This document shows, one piece after another, positions 17,947 to 27,337 of a DNA stretch of 64,000 bases (its first letter is position 1; the number at the start of each line of letters is the position of its first letter). Origin of the DNA: Streptomyces shenzhenensis (GTDB lineage Bacteria > Actinomycetota > Actinomycetes > Streptomycetales > Streptomycetaceae); NCBI RefSeq assembly GCF_021462265.1, contig NZ_JAJONF010000020.1:1-64000 (forward strand), read 5' to 3'. The notes beneath the pieces were generated by a model. It was given only the letters and a program-made list of their open reading frames with translations. It was not told the origin of the DNA and ran no database searches. Made by a program: the position numbers and the translations under genes.

Positions 17947-18158
17947 ACGTGTCCGGCGGTGTCACAGACCCCCACTGGTGTACGCCACTGACGCCCCGCA
18001 GGCGGGTGGGCCGCCACCGCGAAACTCCCACGACCATCGGATGACATGGGAATTCCGCTCTTTCTGGGCATGATTGACGGATCGCCGGCAAGCCGGTACC
18101 ACTGAGCCACGCTCAGCCCCGCACGCCCCGTCGCGCGCCATCGCCCCAGGAGGCAGCA

Positions 18159-20168
18159 TTGCGAGGATCCGTCACCGAGCCCACTGCCCCGCACAGCGGC
18201 AGACGTACGCGCAGGACGGCCGGTGCCGTCGCCGCCGCGGCTCTGCTGCTGCCGCTGCTGGGCGCGGCTCCGCCCCCGGACACCGGCGAGTCGTCCGCCG
18301 GACTGCTCCAGCGGGCGTTCGCGTCCGCATCCGCCGAGTACCACGTGCCGCAGAGCGTGCTGCTGGCCGTCTCCTACCTCCAGTCGCGCTGGGACACGCA
18401 CGGCGGCGCGCCCAGCGTGACCGGCGGCTACGGCCCGATGCACCTCACCGACGCCCACACCGCGCTGGCCACGGCCACCGAGCATTTCGCCGACGGCACC
18501 GAGGACGCCCGCGGCGACAGCGCCCGCCCCGCCCTGCGCCCCAGCGCGAAAATCCCGCGGAACTCCGCGCTCCCGGCCCGTCTGACGACGCTGCCGAAGG
18601 CCGCCGCGCTGACCGGGATCCCGGCCGAGGACCTGCGCACCGACGCGGCGGCCAACGTGGCCGGCGGCGCCGCTCTGCTCGCGGCCGCCCAGCGGGGCCT
18701 GCACCAGCCGCTCAGCGCCGGTCCGGCGAGCTGGTACGGCGCGATCGCCCGGTTCTCCGGCGCCGACGACACGGCGACCGCGGCGGCGTACGCCAACGAC
18801 GTGTTCGACGTCCTCCGCACGGGCGAGGAGCGCACCACCGACGCGGGACAGTCCGTCGCCCTCGCCGCCCAGCCGGGCCTGCGGGCCGACACCGCGCAGC
18901 TGAAGCTGACCGGGCTGCGCACAGCGGCGGACGACGGCACGGAATGCCCGACAACGGTGTCATGCGAGTGGATCCCGGCGGCCTACGCGCAGTTCGGGGA
19001 CAACGACTACGGCAACCACGACCTAGGTGACCGGCCGGCCTCCCAGAGCATCAAGTACATCGTCATCCATGACACGGAGGGCTCCTGGGACGGGACCATC
19101 AACCTGGTCCAGGACCCGACCTATGTGTCGTGGAACTACACCATCCGCTCCACCGACGGTCTGGTCGCCCAGCACGTCAAGGCGAAGGACGTGGCCTGGC
19201 ACGCGGGCAACTGGTACATCAACGCCAAGTCGATCGGCATCGAGCACGAGGGGTTCCTCGCCTCGCCGGACGCCTGGTACACGGAGGCGATGTACCGCTC
19301 CTCGGCCCGGCTGGTGAAGTACCTCTCCGAGCGGTACGGCATCCCGCTGGACCGGCAGCACATCCTCGGCCACGACACCGTGCCCGGCCCGACCACGTCC
19401 ACGATCCCCGGGATGCACACCGACCCGGGCCCCTACTGGGACTGGCGGCACTACTTCGAGCTGCTGGATCACCCCTTCAAGCACAAGGCGGGCAGGAAGC
19501 ACCGGGTGGCGGCGGGCGGTGTGGTCACGATCCTGCCGGACTACGCCACGAACCAGCCGGCGTACACCGGCTGCGTCAGCAAGGGCCAGCCCTGCGCCGC
19601 GCACGGTTCCAGCGAGGTACGGCTGTACTCCGACCACGACGAGAACTCGGCCCTGATCAAGGACATCGGCCTCGGTACGGCACCGACGACCGACGTGAAC
19701 GACCTCTCCTCCCGGGCCTCCACCGGCCAGCAGTACGCGGTGGCGGACACCTGGGGGGACTGGACGGCCATCTGGTACCTCGGACAGAAGGCCTGGTTCA
19801 GGAACCCGGCCGCGGCACCGACGGCGGTGCGGGCGGCCGGGCTGGTGATCACGCCGAAGGCGGGCCGGACCGGCATCCCGGTGTACGGCCGCGCCTACCC
19901 GGAGGCGTCCGCGTACCCCTCGGGGGTACCGGCCCAGTCGGTCTCCCCGCTGCCGTACACGATCCCCGCGGGCCAGGAGTACGTGGCCGGTGACGAGGTG
20001 CCGGGCGAGTACTACTACGCGGTCACCTTCAGCACCGACTCGCACAAGGTCGTGGTGGGCAACGACCTGTACTACGAGATCCAGTACGGCCACCGGGTCG
20101 AGTTCGTGCGGGCGGCCGACGTGGACGTGGTGCCGGCCGCGAAGGGCGGACGGCACCACGGGAAGTAG
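18159..20168 (+). CDS. Secreted N-acetylmuramoyl-L-alanine amidase
   Basis: A 669-residue exported peptidoglycan hydrolase. A TTG start is supported by an ideal AGGAGG site 6 nt upstream. The signal peptide core is TAGAVAAAALLLPLLGAAPP. Residues about 50-100 resemble a lytic-transglycosylase/SLT fold (LLQRAFASASAEYHVPQSVL), but the usual catalytic Glu region reads YLQSRW, so that part is probably non-catalytic. The amidase_2 domain (about 290-430) has the zinc-site motifs VIHDTEGS, WHAGNW, IGIEHEG and HILGHDTVPG. The C-terminal 200 residues contain SH3-like segments (YADQ-type turns such as QYAVADTWGDWTAIWYLGQ), probably for wall binding. Confidence 0.88.
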   Translation: MRGSVTEPTAPHSGRRTRRTAGAVAAAALLLPLLGAAPPPDTGESSAGLLQRAFASASAEYHVPQSVLLAVSYLQSRWDTHGGAPSVTGGYGPMHLTDAHTALATATEHFADGTEDARGDSARPALRPSAKIPRNSALPARLTTLPKAAALTGIPAEDLRTDAAANVAGGAALLAAAQRGLHQPLSAGPASWYGAIARFSGADDTATAAAYANDVFDVLRTGEERTTDAGQSVALAAQPGLRADTAQLKLTGLRTAADDGTECPTTVSCEWIPAAYAQFGDNDYGNHDLGDRPASQSIKYIVIHDTEGSWDGTINLVQDPTYVSWNYTIRSTDGLVAQHVKAKDVAWHAGNWYINAKSIGIEHEGFLASPDAWYTEAMYRSSARLVKYLSERYGIPLDRQHILGHDTVPGPTTSTIPGMHTDPGPYWDWRHYFELLDHPFKHKAGRKHRVAAGGVVTILPDYATNQPAYTGCVSKGQPCAAHGSSEVRLYSDHDENSALIKDIGLGTAPTTDVNDLSSRASTGQQYAVADTWGDWTAIWYLGQKAWFRNPAAAPTAVRAAGLVITPKAGRTGIPVYGRAYPEASAYPSGVPAQSVSPLPYTIPAGQEYVAGDEVPGEYYYAVTFSTDSHKVVVGNDLYYEIQYGHRVEFVRAADVDVVPAAKGGRHHGK

Positions 20169-20188
20169 CCGACGGGGGGCGGCCGGCC

Positions 20189-20695
20189 TCAGCCCTGCTG
20201 GAAAAGCTCCGCCGGGAGCGGCTTCAGCAGGGCGTACAGGTCGTCGGTGATCGGGCGGTCCCACGCCGCGATGGTCACCAGGACGCCGTCGCTGCGGTCG
20301 AACTGGACGCAGGAGATCCGGCTCTCGGAGAGCTTGAGCCGGCGCACGATCAGCAGGTTGTCGCCCTGCAGGACCGGCATGTCCTCGGTACCGACGACGG
20401 TGACGTCCTCGTCGTTCTCCAGGGCGAGGAGGAGCTGGCCGACCTCGAAGGGGACCTCGTCCTCCGCCACCTCGCGGGCCGGGGAGCCCTCGGGGAGGTT
20501 GCCGATGATCATCGCGGGGCCGCGGCCGCCGAAGAGGTCGTAGCGCAGGAAGACGCCCTGGCAGGTGCCGTCGGGGGCGGGCAGCAGCCCGGCACCGAGG
20601 TTGCCGGGCCAGTCACCCGGGTCCATGGCCAGTACGTCGAATTCGGGACCGGCGGGAGTGGCGCTGCGGCGGCGGAGGAACGACATGCGGTCCAT
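20189..20695 (-). CDS. Conserved hypothetical protein, 168 aa
   Basis: A compact soluble protein (MDRMSFLRRRSATP...) rich in beta-prone segments, with DPGDWPGNLGAGLLPAPDG, VFLRYDLFGGRGPAMIIGNLPEGS and WDRPITDDLYALLKPLPAELFQQG. There is no signal peptide or membrane segment. I do not recognise a named domain. Codon bias is strong and uniform, so it is a real gene. ATG 20695 or ATG 20686 could be the start; neither has a good ribosome site, so the mRNA may be leaderless. It is convergent with the amidase, 20 bp apart. Confidence 0.65.
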   Translation of the reverse strand: MDRMSFLRRRSATPAGPEFDVLAMDPGDWPGNLGAGLLPAPDGTCQGVFLRYDLFGGRGPAMIIGNLPEGSPAREVAEDEVPFEVGQLLLALENDEDVTVVGTEDMPVLQGDNLLIVRRLKLSESRISCVQFDRSDGVLVTIAAWDRPITDDLYALLKPLPAELFQQG

Positions 20696-20952
20696 GGTAC
20701 GGGGCCGGGGTTGTGGGATGCGGCTCAGTGCGGGTGCGGGTCGGCCGGCCGTCGTACGGGGGCCGGCGCCTCTGCGGGGGCCGGCACTTCTGGCGGTCGC
20801 TCGGCGAGTGCCGGCGCCGTCGTGGCCTGTCGCGCCCGCGCGGCGGAGCCGCACATCATCAGCCCCTCGGCCCCGGGGTACGTGGTCGTCGGCGCCCGCC
20901 GCGAAGCCGCCCCCGCCGTCCCCCGCGCCCGGGCACGACGTCGCCGACGTCG

Positions 20953-23616
20953 CTACAGAGCCGCCCTTTCCGTCGCCGCCAGCTCGGTTCGGGCCTTGGC
21001 CGCCAAGCCGTCCGCCCCGCACCGCTCGGCGGTTTCGAGTCCCCTGCGGAGGTGGGCTGCGTCGTGGAGTTCCGTGCCGAGCGTCACCAGGGCGCAGGCG
21101 AGCTCATAGGCGGCCGGGGAGCGCTCCAGGCAGGCCACCGACTCGCGCAGGTACGCCAGACGGGCCTCGCCCGACGAGACCTCCGCCGCCGTGCGCAGGG
21201 CCTGGCCGATCGCGGACGGGGCGCCGAAGCGGCGGGCGCGGGTCAGCGCGTCCAGGGCCGTGGTGAGGGCGCGGTCGGGGGCGTCGTCGCTCTGCGCACG
21301 GGCCAGGTGGAGCTGCCAGGGGCACCAGGAGGGGTTGCGGATGCCGCGGGGTTCCAGGCGCCGGCCTGCCGAGGCCAGCTGGGCGGCCGCTTCCTCGGTG
21401 CGGCCACGGGCGAGGAGCAGTTCGCCGTAGACCGTCTGGGCGTCGGGGAAGACCACGGCCGCAGGGAAGGGCTCCCGGAAGGCGTGGTCCTCGGCGAGGC
21501 GGGTGGCCTCGCCGGTGCGGCCGCGGGCGAGCAGGCTCTGGATCAGGGTGCCGAGGGCGTACCAGTGGGCCGGCGTGCCGGGGCCGACGCGTTCGGCGAG
21601 GCGCAGGCCGGAGCGGGCCAGGTCCTCGGCCTCGGCGAGCCGGCCGCGCCGGTAACGGACGTATCCGAGGAGGGTGTAGGCGAAGGAGAGGTGGCCGCCG
21701 CGCCAGCCCTGGCGTTCGTAGTCGGCGATCCCGGCGGCGAAGAGCTCCTCCGTGCGGTCGGGCCGGTCGGCGTACATGAAGGCGAGGGCGACGAGGACGG
21801 GAACCTCGAACCCGCGGTCGGCCTCCGCCCAGCCGAGTCCGCCGGCCAGGGCGCGCTCGGCGTGGTGGAGGGCGACGTCGGCGGGTTCGCCGCGCTGGAT
21901 CGCGTCCCAGGTGCGCAGCCCGATGACGTACCGCTCGGTGAGGTCGCGGCCCCGGAGGCGGTCGGCGAGCCGGGCCAGGCGGCGGGAGCGGGAGGGGTGG
22001 TCGGGTTCGTCGGCGCGGAAGGCGTCCCACATGAACTGTTCGGAGAGCATGCGCAGCCGTACGCGGGCATCGCCGGTCACCGCGATCTCGCGGGCGAGGG
22101 TCTCGGACGCCTCGGCGAGGCGGTCGCTGTGGGCGAGGACCTGGGAGAGGCGGTAGACGATGTGGTGGCGCAGCGCGGGCTCGGCGATGGGCTCCTGGAG
22201 GGCCGCGCGCAGGTGGTTGACGGTGGTGGCGGGTTCGGTGAGCAGGGAGGCGCTGCCCAGTTCGTAGAGGACGGCGGCGCGCTCCTCGGCGGTCGGGGGT
22301 TCGCGCAGGGCGCGGGCGAGGTAGCCGCGGGCGGTGTCGGGGGCGCCGGCCCGGAGGGTCTCGCCTGCGGCGGCGCGCAGTTGCCACACGACCCAGGTGT
22401 CGCCTTCGGGATGGGTCTCCAGGAGGTGGCGGGCGGCGGCGGTGGCGCCCTGGCCGTCGTCGGTCACGCACCAGGCGGCCTGGCCGTGCAGGGCGACCCG
22501 GGTGGCGGGCGGGATGGCCCGGTAGACGGCGGTGGCGATCAGCGGGTGGACGAACTCCAGGGGCTCGGCGCCGGTGAGGACGCGGGCGCCGCGCAGGGCG
22601 TCGGCGGCGTCGGCGGCCTCCTCGTGGCCGAGTCCGGCGACGGCGGCGGCCAGCGCCGGATGGATCTCGGTGCCGAGGACGGCGCAGGCCCAGGCGAACC
22701 GGACGGCGGAGGGGCCGAGGCGTTCCAGGCGGGCGATCAGCCCGCTGCCCTTGACGGCGGCGGCCAGGTCGCGCAGCAGGGGTGCGCCGGCCTCGGTGGG
22801 GTCGAGGCCCCGGTCGTGGACCTTGGCGGTCAGCTCCACGGCCTCGAAGGGGTTGCCGGCGGTGACGGCCCAGCACTCGTGGCAGAAGGCGTCGTCGGCG
22901 TGGTCGCCGAGGCTCTCGCGGACCAGGCCTGCGACGGCGTCGGCGCTGAGCGGTTCCAGGCCGTGCGGGCGGCCGCCGGCCCGTCCGGGCAGGCCACGGA
23001 ACGCGTCGGCGTGCTCGGGGAGTTCGTCGGGCCGGTAGGCGACGACGACGAGCAGCGGGAGCTGCTCGGCGCGGGGGGCGAACGCGGCCAGCCAGCCGAG
23101 GGATTCGGGGTCGGCCCAGTGGGCGTCGTCCAGGACGAGGACCATCGGGGCCCGGCGCACGGCGAGATGGGTGAGCACCCAGTCGAGTCCGTCGCGCAGG
23201 CCCTGCTGGTCGGGCGGGGCGCCCTCGGTCGGGGCGCACAGGCCGAGGGCGGGGCCGACGATGTCGTACCAGCTGCCCAGCGAGGCGCGGAGTTCGGCCT
23301 CCGACGCGCCGGCGAGCCGGGGGTGCAGGAGCTGGCGGGCGACGTGGAAGGCGACGCGCTGTTCCTGCTCGCCGCCGCGCGCGGAGAGCACGGTGCAGCC
23401 CTGGGCGGCGGCGCGGCGGCGGACCTCGGCGAGCAGGGTCGTCTTGCCGATGCCGGCCCGCCCGGCGAACGCGAGCAGCGCGCCGAGCGGCCGGTCGCCC
23501 GGTGCCGCGCCGTCCGTCCCGAGGCCGGTGAGTTCGGCCAGCGCCTCGTCGACGGCCGCGAGCTGGCTGTCACGCTCGTAGAGCGTCCGCCGGTTCCGCA
23601 GCACCCGCTGTCCCAT
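20953..23616 (-). CDS. LAL-type AAA ATPase lacking a LuxR DNA-binding domain
   Basis: An 887-residue protein built like large ATP-binding LuxR (LAL/MalT-like) regulators. An N-terminal AAA ATPase has the Walker A motif GRAGIGKTT (about 53-61) and a Walker B region VLVLDDAHWAD. A long helical, TPR-like array (about 380-885) follows. LAL proteins normally end with a LuxR helix-turn-helix of about 65 residues; here the chain stops at RTELAATERAAL, just where that domain would begin. The 250 bp beyond the stop do not encode it in any frame I could read. Start ATG 23616 has a GGGGGG site; GTG 23622 is an alternative. It may act as a signalling ATPase or as a regulator working through a partner. 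Confidence 0.82.
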   Translation of the reverse strand: MGQRVLRNRRTLYERDSQLAAVDEALAELTGLGTDGAAPGDRPLGALLAFAGRAGIGKTTLLAEVRRRAAAQGCTVLSARGGEQEQRVAFHVARQLLHPRLAGASEAELRASLGSWYDIVGPALGLCAPTEGAPPDQQGLRDGLDWVLTHLAVRRAPMVLVLDDAHWADPESLGWLAAFAPRAEQLPLLVVVAYRPDELPEHADAFRGLPGRAGGRPHGLEPLSADAVAGLVRESLGDHADDAFCHECWAVTAGNPFEAVELTAKVHDRGLDPTEAGAPLLRDLAAAVKGSGLIARLERLGPSAVRFAWACAVLGTEIHPALAAAVAGLGHEEAADAADALRGARVLTGAEPLEFVHPLIATAVYRAIPPATRVALHGQAAWCVTDDGQGATAAARHLLETHPEGDTWVVWQLRAAAGETLRAGAPDTARGYLARALREPPTAEERAAVLYELGSASLLTEPATTVNHLRAALQEPIAEPALRHHIVYRLSQVLAHSDRLAEASETLAREIAVTGDARVRLRMLSEQFMWDAFRADEPDHPSRSRRLARLADRLRGRDLTERYVIGLRTWDAIQRGEPADVALHHAERALAGGLGWAEADRGFEVPVLVALAFMYADRPDRTEELFAAGIADYERQGWRGGHLSFAYTLLGYVRYRRGRLAEAEDLARSGLRLAERVGPGTPAHWYALGTLIQSLLARGRTGEATRLAEDHAFREPFPAAVVFPDAQTVYGELLLARGRTEEAAAQLASAGRRLEPRGIRNPSWCPWQLHLARAQSDDAPDRALTTALDALTRARRFGAPSAIGQALRTAAEVSSGEARLAYLRESVACLERSPAAYELACALVTLGTELHDAAHLRRGLETAERCGADGLAAKARTELAATERAAL

Positions 23617-23747
23617 GACCACCCCCCGCCACGGTGGTACGCGAGCGCGGGGAGCGGGCGCGCACCGTGGCTTGCAGGCAGCTCAGCGTACGCTTCACGG
23701 CGGTGATCCGCTCCCTACTGACGGTAACTGACCGAGGGGGCTTGACA

Positions 23748-24647
23748 TCACTCCTGCGGTGGTGAAGGCGGGACCACGGCGATGGGGGCGGCCGCGTGCA
23801 GCAGCACGGCGTGGGTGACCGAGCCCATCATGCGGGCGGGGGCGAGCAGGCGCCGGCGGTGGCGGCCGACGGCGACCAGGACGGCGTCCTTCGAGGCGGC
23901 GACCAGCCGGCCGGCCGCGTCGCCGGGCAGCGCCAGGACGTCGGCCGCCACGTTCGGGTGGTCCTTGAGGTGCGGGTCGAGGAAGCCCTCGGCGAGGGTC
24001 CGGGTCTCCTGCTCGACCTCGTGCTGGTCGACGGCGGACAGGACGAGTCCCCCGGCGGCGGCCCAGCTCCGCACCGGCCACGGGTAGGCGGCGATCACCT
24101 GGAGCCGGGCGCCGCGCCGGGCGGCCTCCGCGAAGGCGAAAGCGAGGGTGGCGTCGTCGGGGCTGTCCACGTCCAGGCCGACGACGACCCGGGGACCGGG
24201 TTCCGTTCGCAGCTCTTCGCGGACCTCCCGCCCCGGCCGGGGCACGACGACCACCGGGCACGCGGCGTCACGGGCGGCGGCCATGCCGTTGGAGCCGAGC
24301 AGCAGGCCGGCGAAGCCACCGCGGCCGCGCGAGCCGAGCACCAGCAGCTGGGCGTCGGCGCCCAGTCCGGGCAGCAGCGCGCTCGGGGCGCCCTCCAGGG
24401 CGACGTACTCGACGGTCAGCCCGGCGGTGCCGCGCAGCCGGTCGCGGACCTCGTCGAGCACGGGGTCGCCCCCCTCGTCCGGTTCCCCGGCGACCAGGAC
24501 GTCGGGCTGCCCCCAGGGGGCGTACTGGCGGACGTGCACCACCCGCAGCGGCGCGTCCCGCTGCCGGGCCGCCGCGACGGCCCAGTCCAGGGCGCGCAGA
24601 CTGTCGTCGGAACCGTCCGCCGCGGCGATGACCGGCGCAGTGCTCAT
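23748..24647 (-). CDS. Universal stress protein, two Usp domains
   Basis: A 299-residue cytoplasmic protein made of two tandem Usp domains (about 1-140 and 150-295). The first has the ATP-binding signature GSRGRGGFAGLLLGSNG (about 109-125). In the second, the corresponding stretch is VGRHRRRLLAPARMMGSVT, so its nucleotide binding may be weaker. ATG 24647 has a strong GGAGGTGAGG site. Double-Usp proteins are common in actinobacteria under hypoxia and stationary phase. A second, single-domain Usp occurs at 62988-63431. Confidence 0.92.
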   Translation of the reverse strand: MSTAPVIAAADGSDDSLRALDWAVAAARQRDAPLRVVHVRQYAPWGQPDVLVAGEPDEGGDPVLDEVRDRLRGTAGLTVEYVALEGAPSALLPGLGADAQLLVLGSRGRGGFAGLLLGSNGMAAARDAACPVVVVPRPGREVREELRTEPGPRVVVGLDVDSPDDATLAFAFAEAARRGARLQVIAAYPWPVRSWAAAGGLVLSAVDQHEVEQETRTLAEGFLDPHLKDHPNVAADVLALPGDAAGRLVAASKDAVLVAVGRHRRRLLAPARMMGSVTHAVLLHAAAPIAVVPPSPPQE

Positions 24648-24797
24648 CGTTCCTCACCTCCGGAATACGACCTTCCCTTTCCGGGGCCAGCCTGGCTGAG
24701 GCGACGGCCCCGGGAGGGCGCTGCCGGTCACGTGTCCGGAAATCCTCGCGGAAAGCCCCCTGGTTCACCTCTCTGCCGCCGGAACGGGGGAAGGCGC

Positions 24798-25040
24798 TCA
24801 GGTCAGGTCGAACTCGCCCTCCCGGGCCCCCGACACGAAGGCTCCCCATTCGGCGGGGGTGAAGATCAGGGAAGGGCTCTGAGGGCGGCCGCTGTTGCGC
24901 ATCGCGATGAATCCCTCGACAAAGGCGATCTGGACATCCCCCAGGCCTCGGCTGCTGGACTGCCAGTCGGCTCCGCTGAGGTCCAGCTCCGGCTTGTCCC
25001 AGCCCGCTGCCCGCTGCTGCTGGATGGTGCTCTCGGCCAC
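24798..25040 (-). CDS. DUF397 domain protein
   Basis: An 80-residue protein with the DUF397 pattern: DLSGADWQSSSRGLGDVQIAFVEGF, then NSGRPQSPSLIFTPAEWGAFVSGAREGEFD. In Streptomyces these small proteins usually sit beside a helix-turn-helix (XRE) regulator and act as its partner, as in BldB-like/WhiJ-type systems. Here no such regulator is adjacent, so it is an orphan copy. The GTG start at 25040 is set by GAGGAG 8 nt upstream. Confidence 0.85.
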   Translation of the reverse strand: MAESTIQQQRAAGWDKPELDLSGADWQSSSRGLGDVQIAFVEGFIAMRNSGRPQSPSLIFTPAEWGAFVSGAREGEFDLT

Positions 25041-25124
25041 GTCCGTGCTCCTCTTCGAATTCGTCGTCCGCGGCCAGCCTAGCTTTCGGTTCCGGCACTC
25101 AACAGGCCACGTGAACGGGTCCTT

Positions 25125-26291
25125 TCAGTTGTCGGGGGCCATGGCGCCGACGAGCCACATCGAGAAGAACTGGGAACCGCCGCCGTAGGCGTGCCCGAGC
25201 ACCTTCCGGGCGCCGTCCACCTGGTGTTCTCCGGCCTGGCCGCGCACCTGGAGGGCGGCCTCGGCGAACCGGATCATCCCGGAGGCGCCGATCGGATTGG
25301 TGGACAGGACGCCGCCGGACATGTTGACGGGTAGGTCACCGTCGAGTTCGGTGACACCCGATTCGGTGAGTTTCCAGCCCTCGCCCTCCTCGGCGAAGCC
25401 CAGGTTCTCCAGCCACATGGGCTCGTACCAGGAGAACGGCACGTACATCTCGACGGCGTCGATGTCCCGGCGCGGGTCGGCGATCCCCGCCTGCCGGTAG
25501 ACGTCGGCCGCGCAGTCCTTCCCGGCCTGCGGCGACACCGCGTCCTTGCCGGCGAACAGGGTGGGTTCGCTGCGCATGGCCCCGCCGAGCATCCAGGCCG
25601 GCGGCTTCGCCGAGCGGGCGGCTCCGGCACGGTCGCTGAGGACCATGGCACAGGCGCCGTCGGAGGAGGGGCAGGTCTCCGAGTAGCGGATGGGGTCCCA
25701 CAGCATGGGGGACGCCTGGACCTTCTCCAGGGTGATGTCGTGCTCGTGGAGGTGGGCGTAGGGGTTCTTGAGCGCGTTGCGCCGGTCCTTGTAGGCGACC
25801 AGCGAGCCGACGGTGTCCGGGGCGCCGCTGCGCCGCATGTACGCCCGCACATGGGGCGCGAAGAAGCCGCCCGCGCCCGCCAGCAGCGGCTGCTGGAAGG
25901 GGATGGGCAGGGAGAGCCCCCACATGGCGTTGGACTCGGACTGCTTTTCGAAGGCGAGGGTCAGCACGGTGGAGTGGACCCGGGCGGCGACGAGGTTGGC
26001 CGCGACGAGCGCGGTCGAGCCGCCCACCGAACCCGCCGTGTGGACCCGCAGCAGGGGTTTGCCCACCGCGCCCAGCGCGTCCGCCAGGTACAGCTCGGGC
26101 ATCATCACGCCCTCGAAGAAGTCGGGCGCCTTGCCGATGACGACGGCGTCGATGTCGGCCCAGCTCAGCTCGGCGTCCTCAAGGGCGCGTCGGGCCGCCT
26201 CGCGGACGAGTCCGGCGATCGACACGTCCCGCCGGGCCGCCACGTGCTTGGTCTGGCCGATCCCTATGACGGCCACGGGCTCCTTGCTCAT
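25125..26291 (-). CDS. Thiolase-like lipid-transfer (Ltp/SCP-x) protein, second of pair
   Basis: A 388-residue thiolase-fold protein (MSKEPVAVIGIGQTKHV). Where thiolases have the nucleophilic Cys, this one reads VHTAGSVGGSTAL, and the HPxGATG loop reads NPIGASGM, without His. It therefore looks like the Cys-less Ltp branch, which includes steroid side-chain retro-aldolases acting with DUF35 partners. A C-terminal GHAYGGGSQFFSMWLV is retained. Its ATG overlaps the stop of the preceding gene (ATGA, 26288-26291), so the two are translationally coupled. It ends the DUF35-thiolase-thiolase operon. Confidence 0.85.
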   Translation of the reverse strand: MSKEPVAVIGIGQTKHVAARRDVSIAGLVREAARRALEDAELSWADIDAVVIGKAPDFFEGVMMPELYLADALGAVGKPLLRVHTAGSVGGSTALVAANLVAARVHSTVLTLAFEKQSESNAMWGLSLPIPFQQPLLAGAGGFFAPHVRAYMRRSGAPDTVGSLVAYKDRRNALKNPYAHLHEHDITLEKVQASPMLWDPIRYSETCPSSDGACAMVLSDRAGAARSAKPPAWMLGGAMRSEPTLFAGKDAVSPQAGKDCAADVYRQAGIADPRRDIDAVEMYVPFSWYEPMWLENLGFAEEGEGWKLTESGVTELDGDLPVNMSGGVLSTNPIGASGMIRFAEAALQVRGQAGEHQVDGARKVLGHAYGGGSQFFSMWLVGAMAPDN

Positions 26292-27337
26292 CGCGGATCC
26301 CCTTCGAGTACGGCGACCAGGTTCTGCTGCAGACAGGGCCCGGAGGTGGCGTGGGCGAGGGCCCGGTCGGACTCGCCGCGGTGGATGCGGGTGGCGGCCT
26401 CGCCGATGCGGATCAGCCCCGCGGCCATGATCGGGTTGGCGGCGAGCGCCCCGCCGGACGGGTTCACGCGTACGTCGTCGCCGAGCCGCAGCGCCTTGCG
26501 CAGTACGACCTCCTGGGAGCTGAACGGCGCGTGCAGTTCGGCGGTGTCCACGGGCCGTTCGAAGGCACCGGCCTTCTCGGCGGCGAGCCGCGCGGACGGC
26601 GAGTCGGTCAGGTCACGCACGCCCAGAGCGTGCGCCTCGATGCGGTGGTCGATGCCCCGGATCCAGGCGGGCCGGGCGCACAGCTCCCGGGCCCGCTCCC
26701 CCGCCGCGAGGATCACGGCGGCGGCGCCGTCACCGATGGGCGGGCAGTCGCCGGTACGCAGCGGGCGTACGACGTAGTCGCCCTGCGGGACCGAACCCCT
26801 GAGCTGGGCATGGGAGTTGGTCCGCGCGTCCGTCCGGCTGCGGGCGCCGACGGCGGCCAGCGCGGGCTCGTCGGTCTCCCCCGCGTCGATGAGGGCCTGG
26901 GCCTGGAGGGCGGCGAGGGCGACGGAGTCCGGCCAGAGGGGGGCCACGTAGTAGGGGTCGAGCTGGCGGGTCAGCACGTCGCGCACGGAGCCGGGTGAGG
27001 ACTTGCCGTACGAGTAGACGAGCGCGGTGTCCGCGTCCCCGGTGAGCAGTTTGGTCCAGGCCTCGTACAGGGCCCACGCGCCGTCCATCTCGACGTGCGA
27101 CTCGGAGATGGGCGGCCAGGCGCCGACGCCGTCCAGGGCGAGGGTGAAGGAGAAGGCGCGGCCGGCCAGGTAGTCGCTGGAGCCGGAGCAGGTGAAGCCG
27201 ATGTCGGCGGTCTTCAGGCCGGTCTGCCCGAGCACGTCGTGCAGCACCGGCATGAGCATCTCGACCTCGGAGAGCTCGTCGCTGGTGCGGCGGTGGTCGG
27301 TCTGCGCGAAGGCGACCAGTGCGATGTCACGCGTCAC
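26288..27337 (-). CDS. Thiolase-like lipid-transfer (Ltp) protein, first of pair
   Basis: A 349-residue thiolase-fold protein (VTRDIALVAFAQTDHRR). The position of the catalytic Cys reads SHVEMDGAWALYEA, again without Cys, and the C-terminal loop reads VNPSGGALAANPIMAAGLIR. The start is GTG 27337, which overlaps the stop of the DUF35 gene (GTGA). Its own stop overlaps the next start. Strict one-to-one coupling suggests a fixed-stoichiometry complex of two thiolase-like subunits with the DUF35 protein. The substrate is probably a CoA ester of a ring compound or branched acid; this is inference. Confidence 0.83.
   Translation of the reverse strand: MTRDIALVAFAQTDHRRTSDELSEVEMLMPVLHDVLGQTGLKTADIGFTCSGSSDYLAGRAFSFTLALDGVGAWPPISESHVEMDGAWALYEAWTKLLTGDADTALVYSYGKSSPGSVRDVLTRQLDPYYVAPLWPDSVALAALQAQALIDAGETDEPALAAVGARSRTDARTNSHAQLRGSVPQGDYVVRPLRTGDCPPIGDGAAAVILAAGERARELCARPAWIRGIDHRIEAHALGVRDLTDSPSARLAAEKAGAFERPVDTAELHAPFSSQEVVLRKALRLGDDVRVNPSGGALAANPIMAAGLIRIGEAATRIHRGESDRALAHATSGPCLQQNLVAVLEGDPR

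Noticed and set aside
20725..20859. Small 44-codon frame (MMCGSAARARQATT...) on the minus strand between the ATPase and the 168-aa protein
   Set aside because: It has a GAGGGG-like site, but the sequence is Ala/Pro/Arg-rich without structure or family signal; it may be chance.
20713..23706. Long open frame (about 1000 codons) on the plus strand opposite the LAL ATPase
   Set aside because: Low-complexity Gly/Ala/Val composition and complete overlap with a gene carrying clear Walker motifs.
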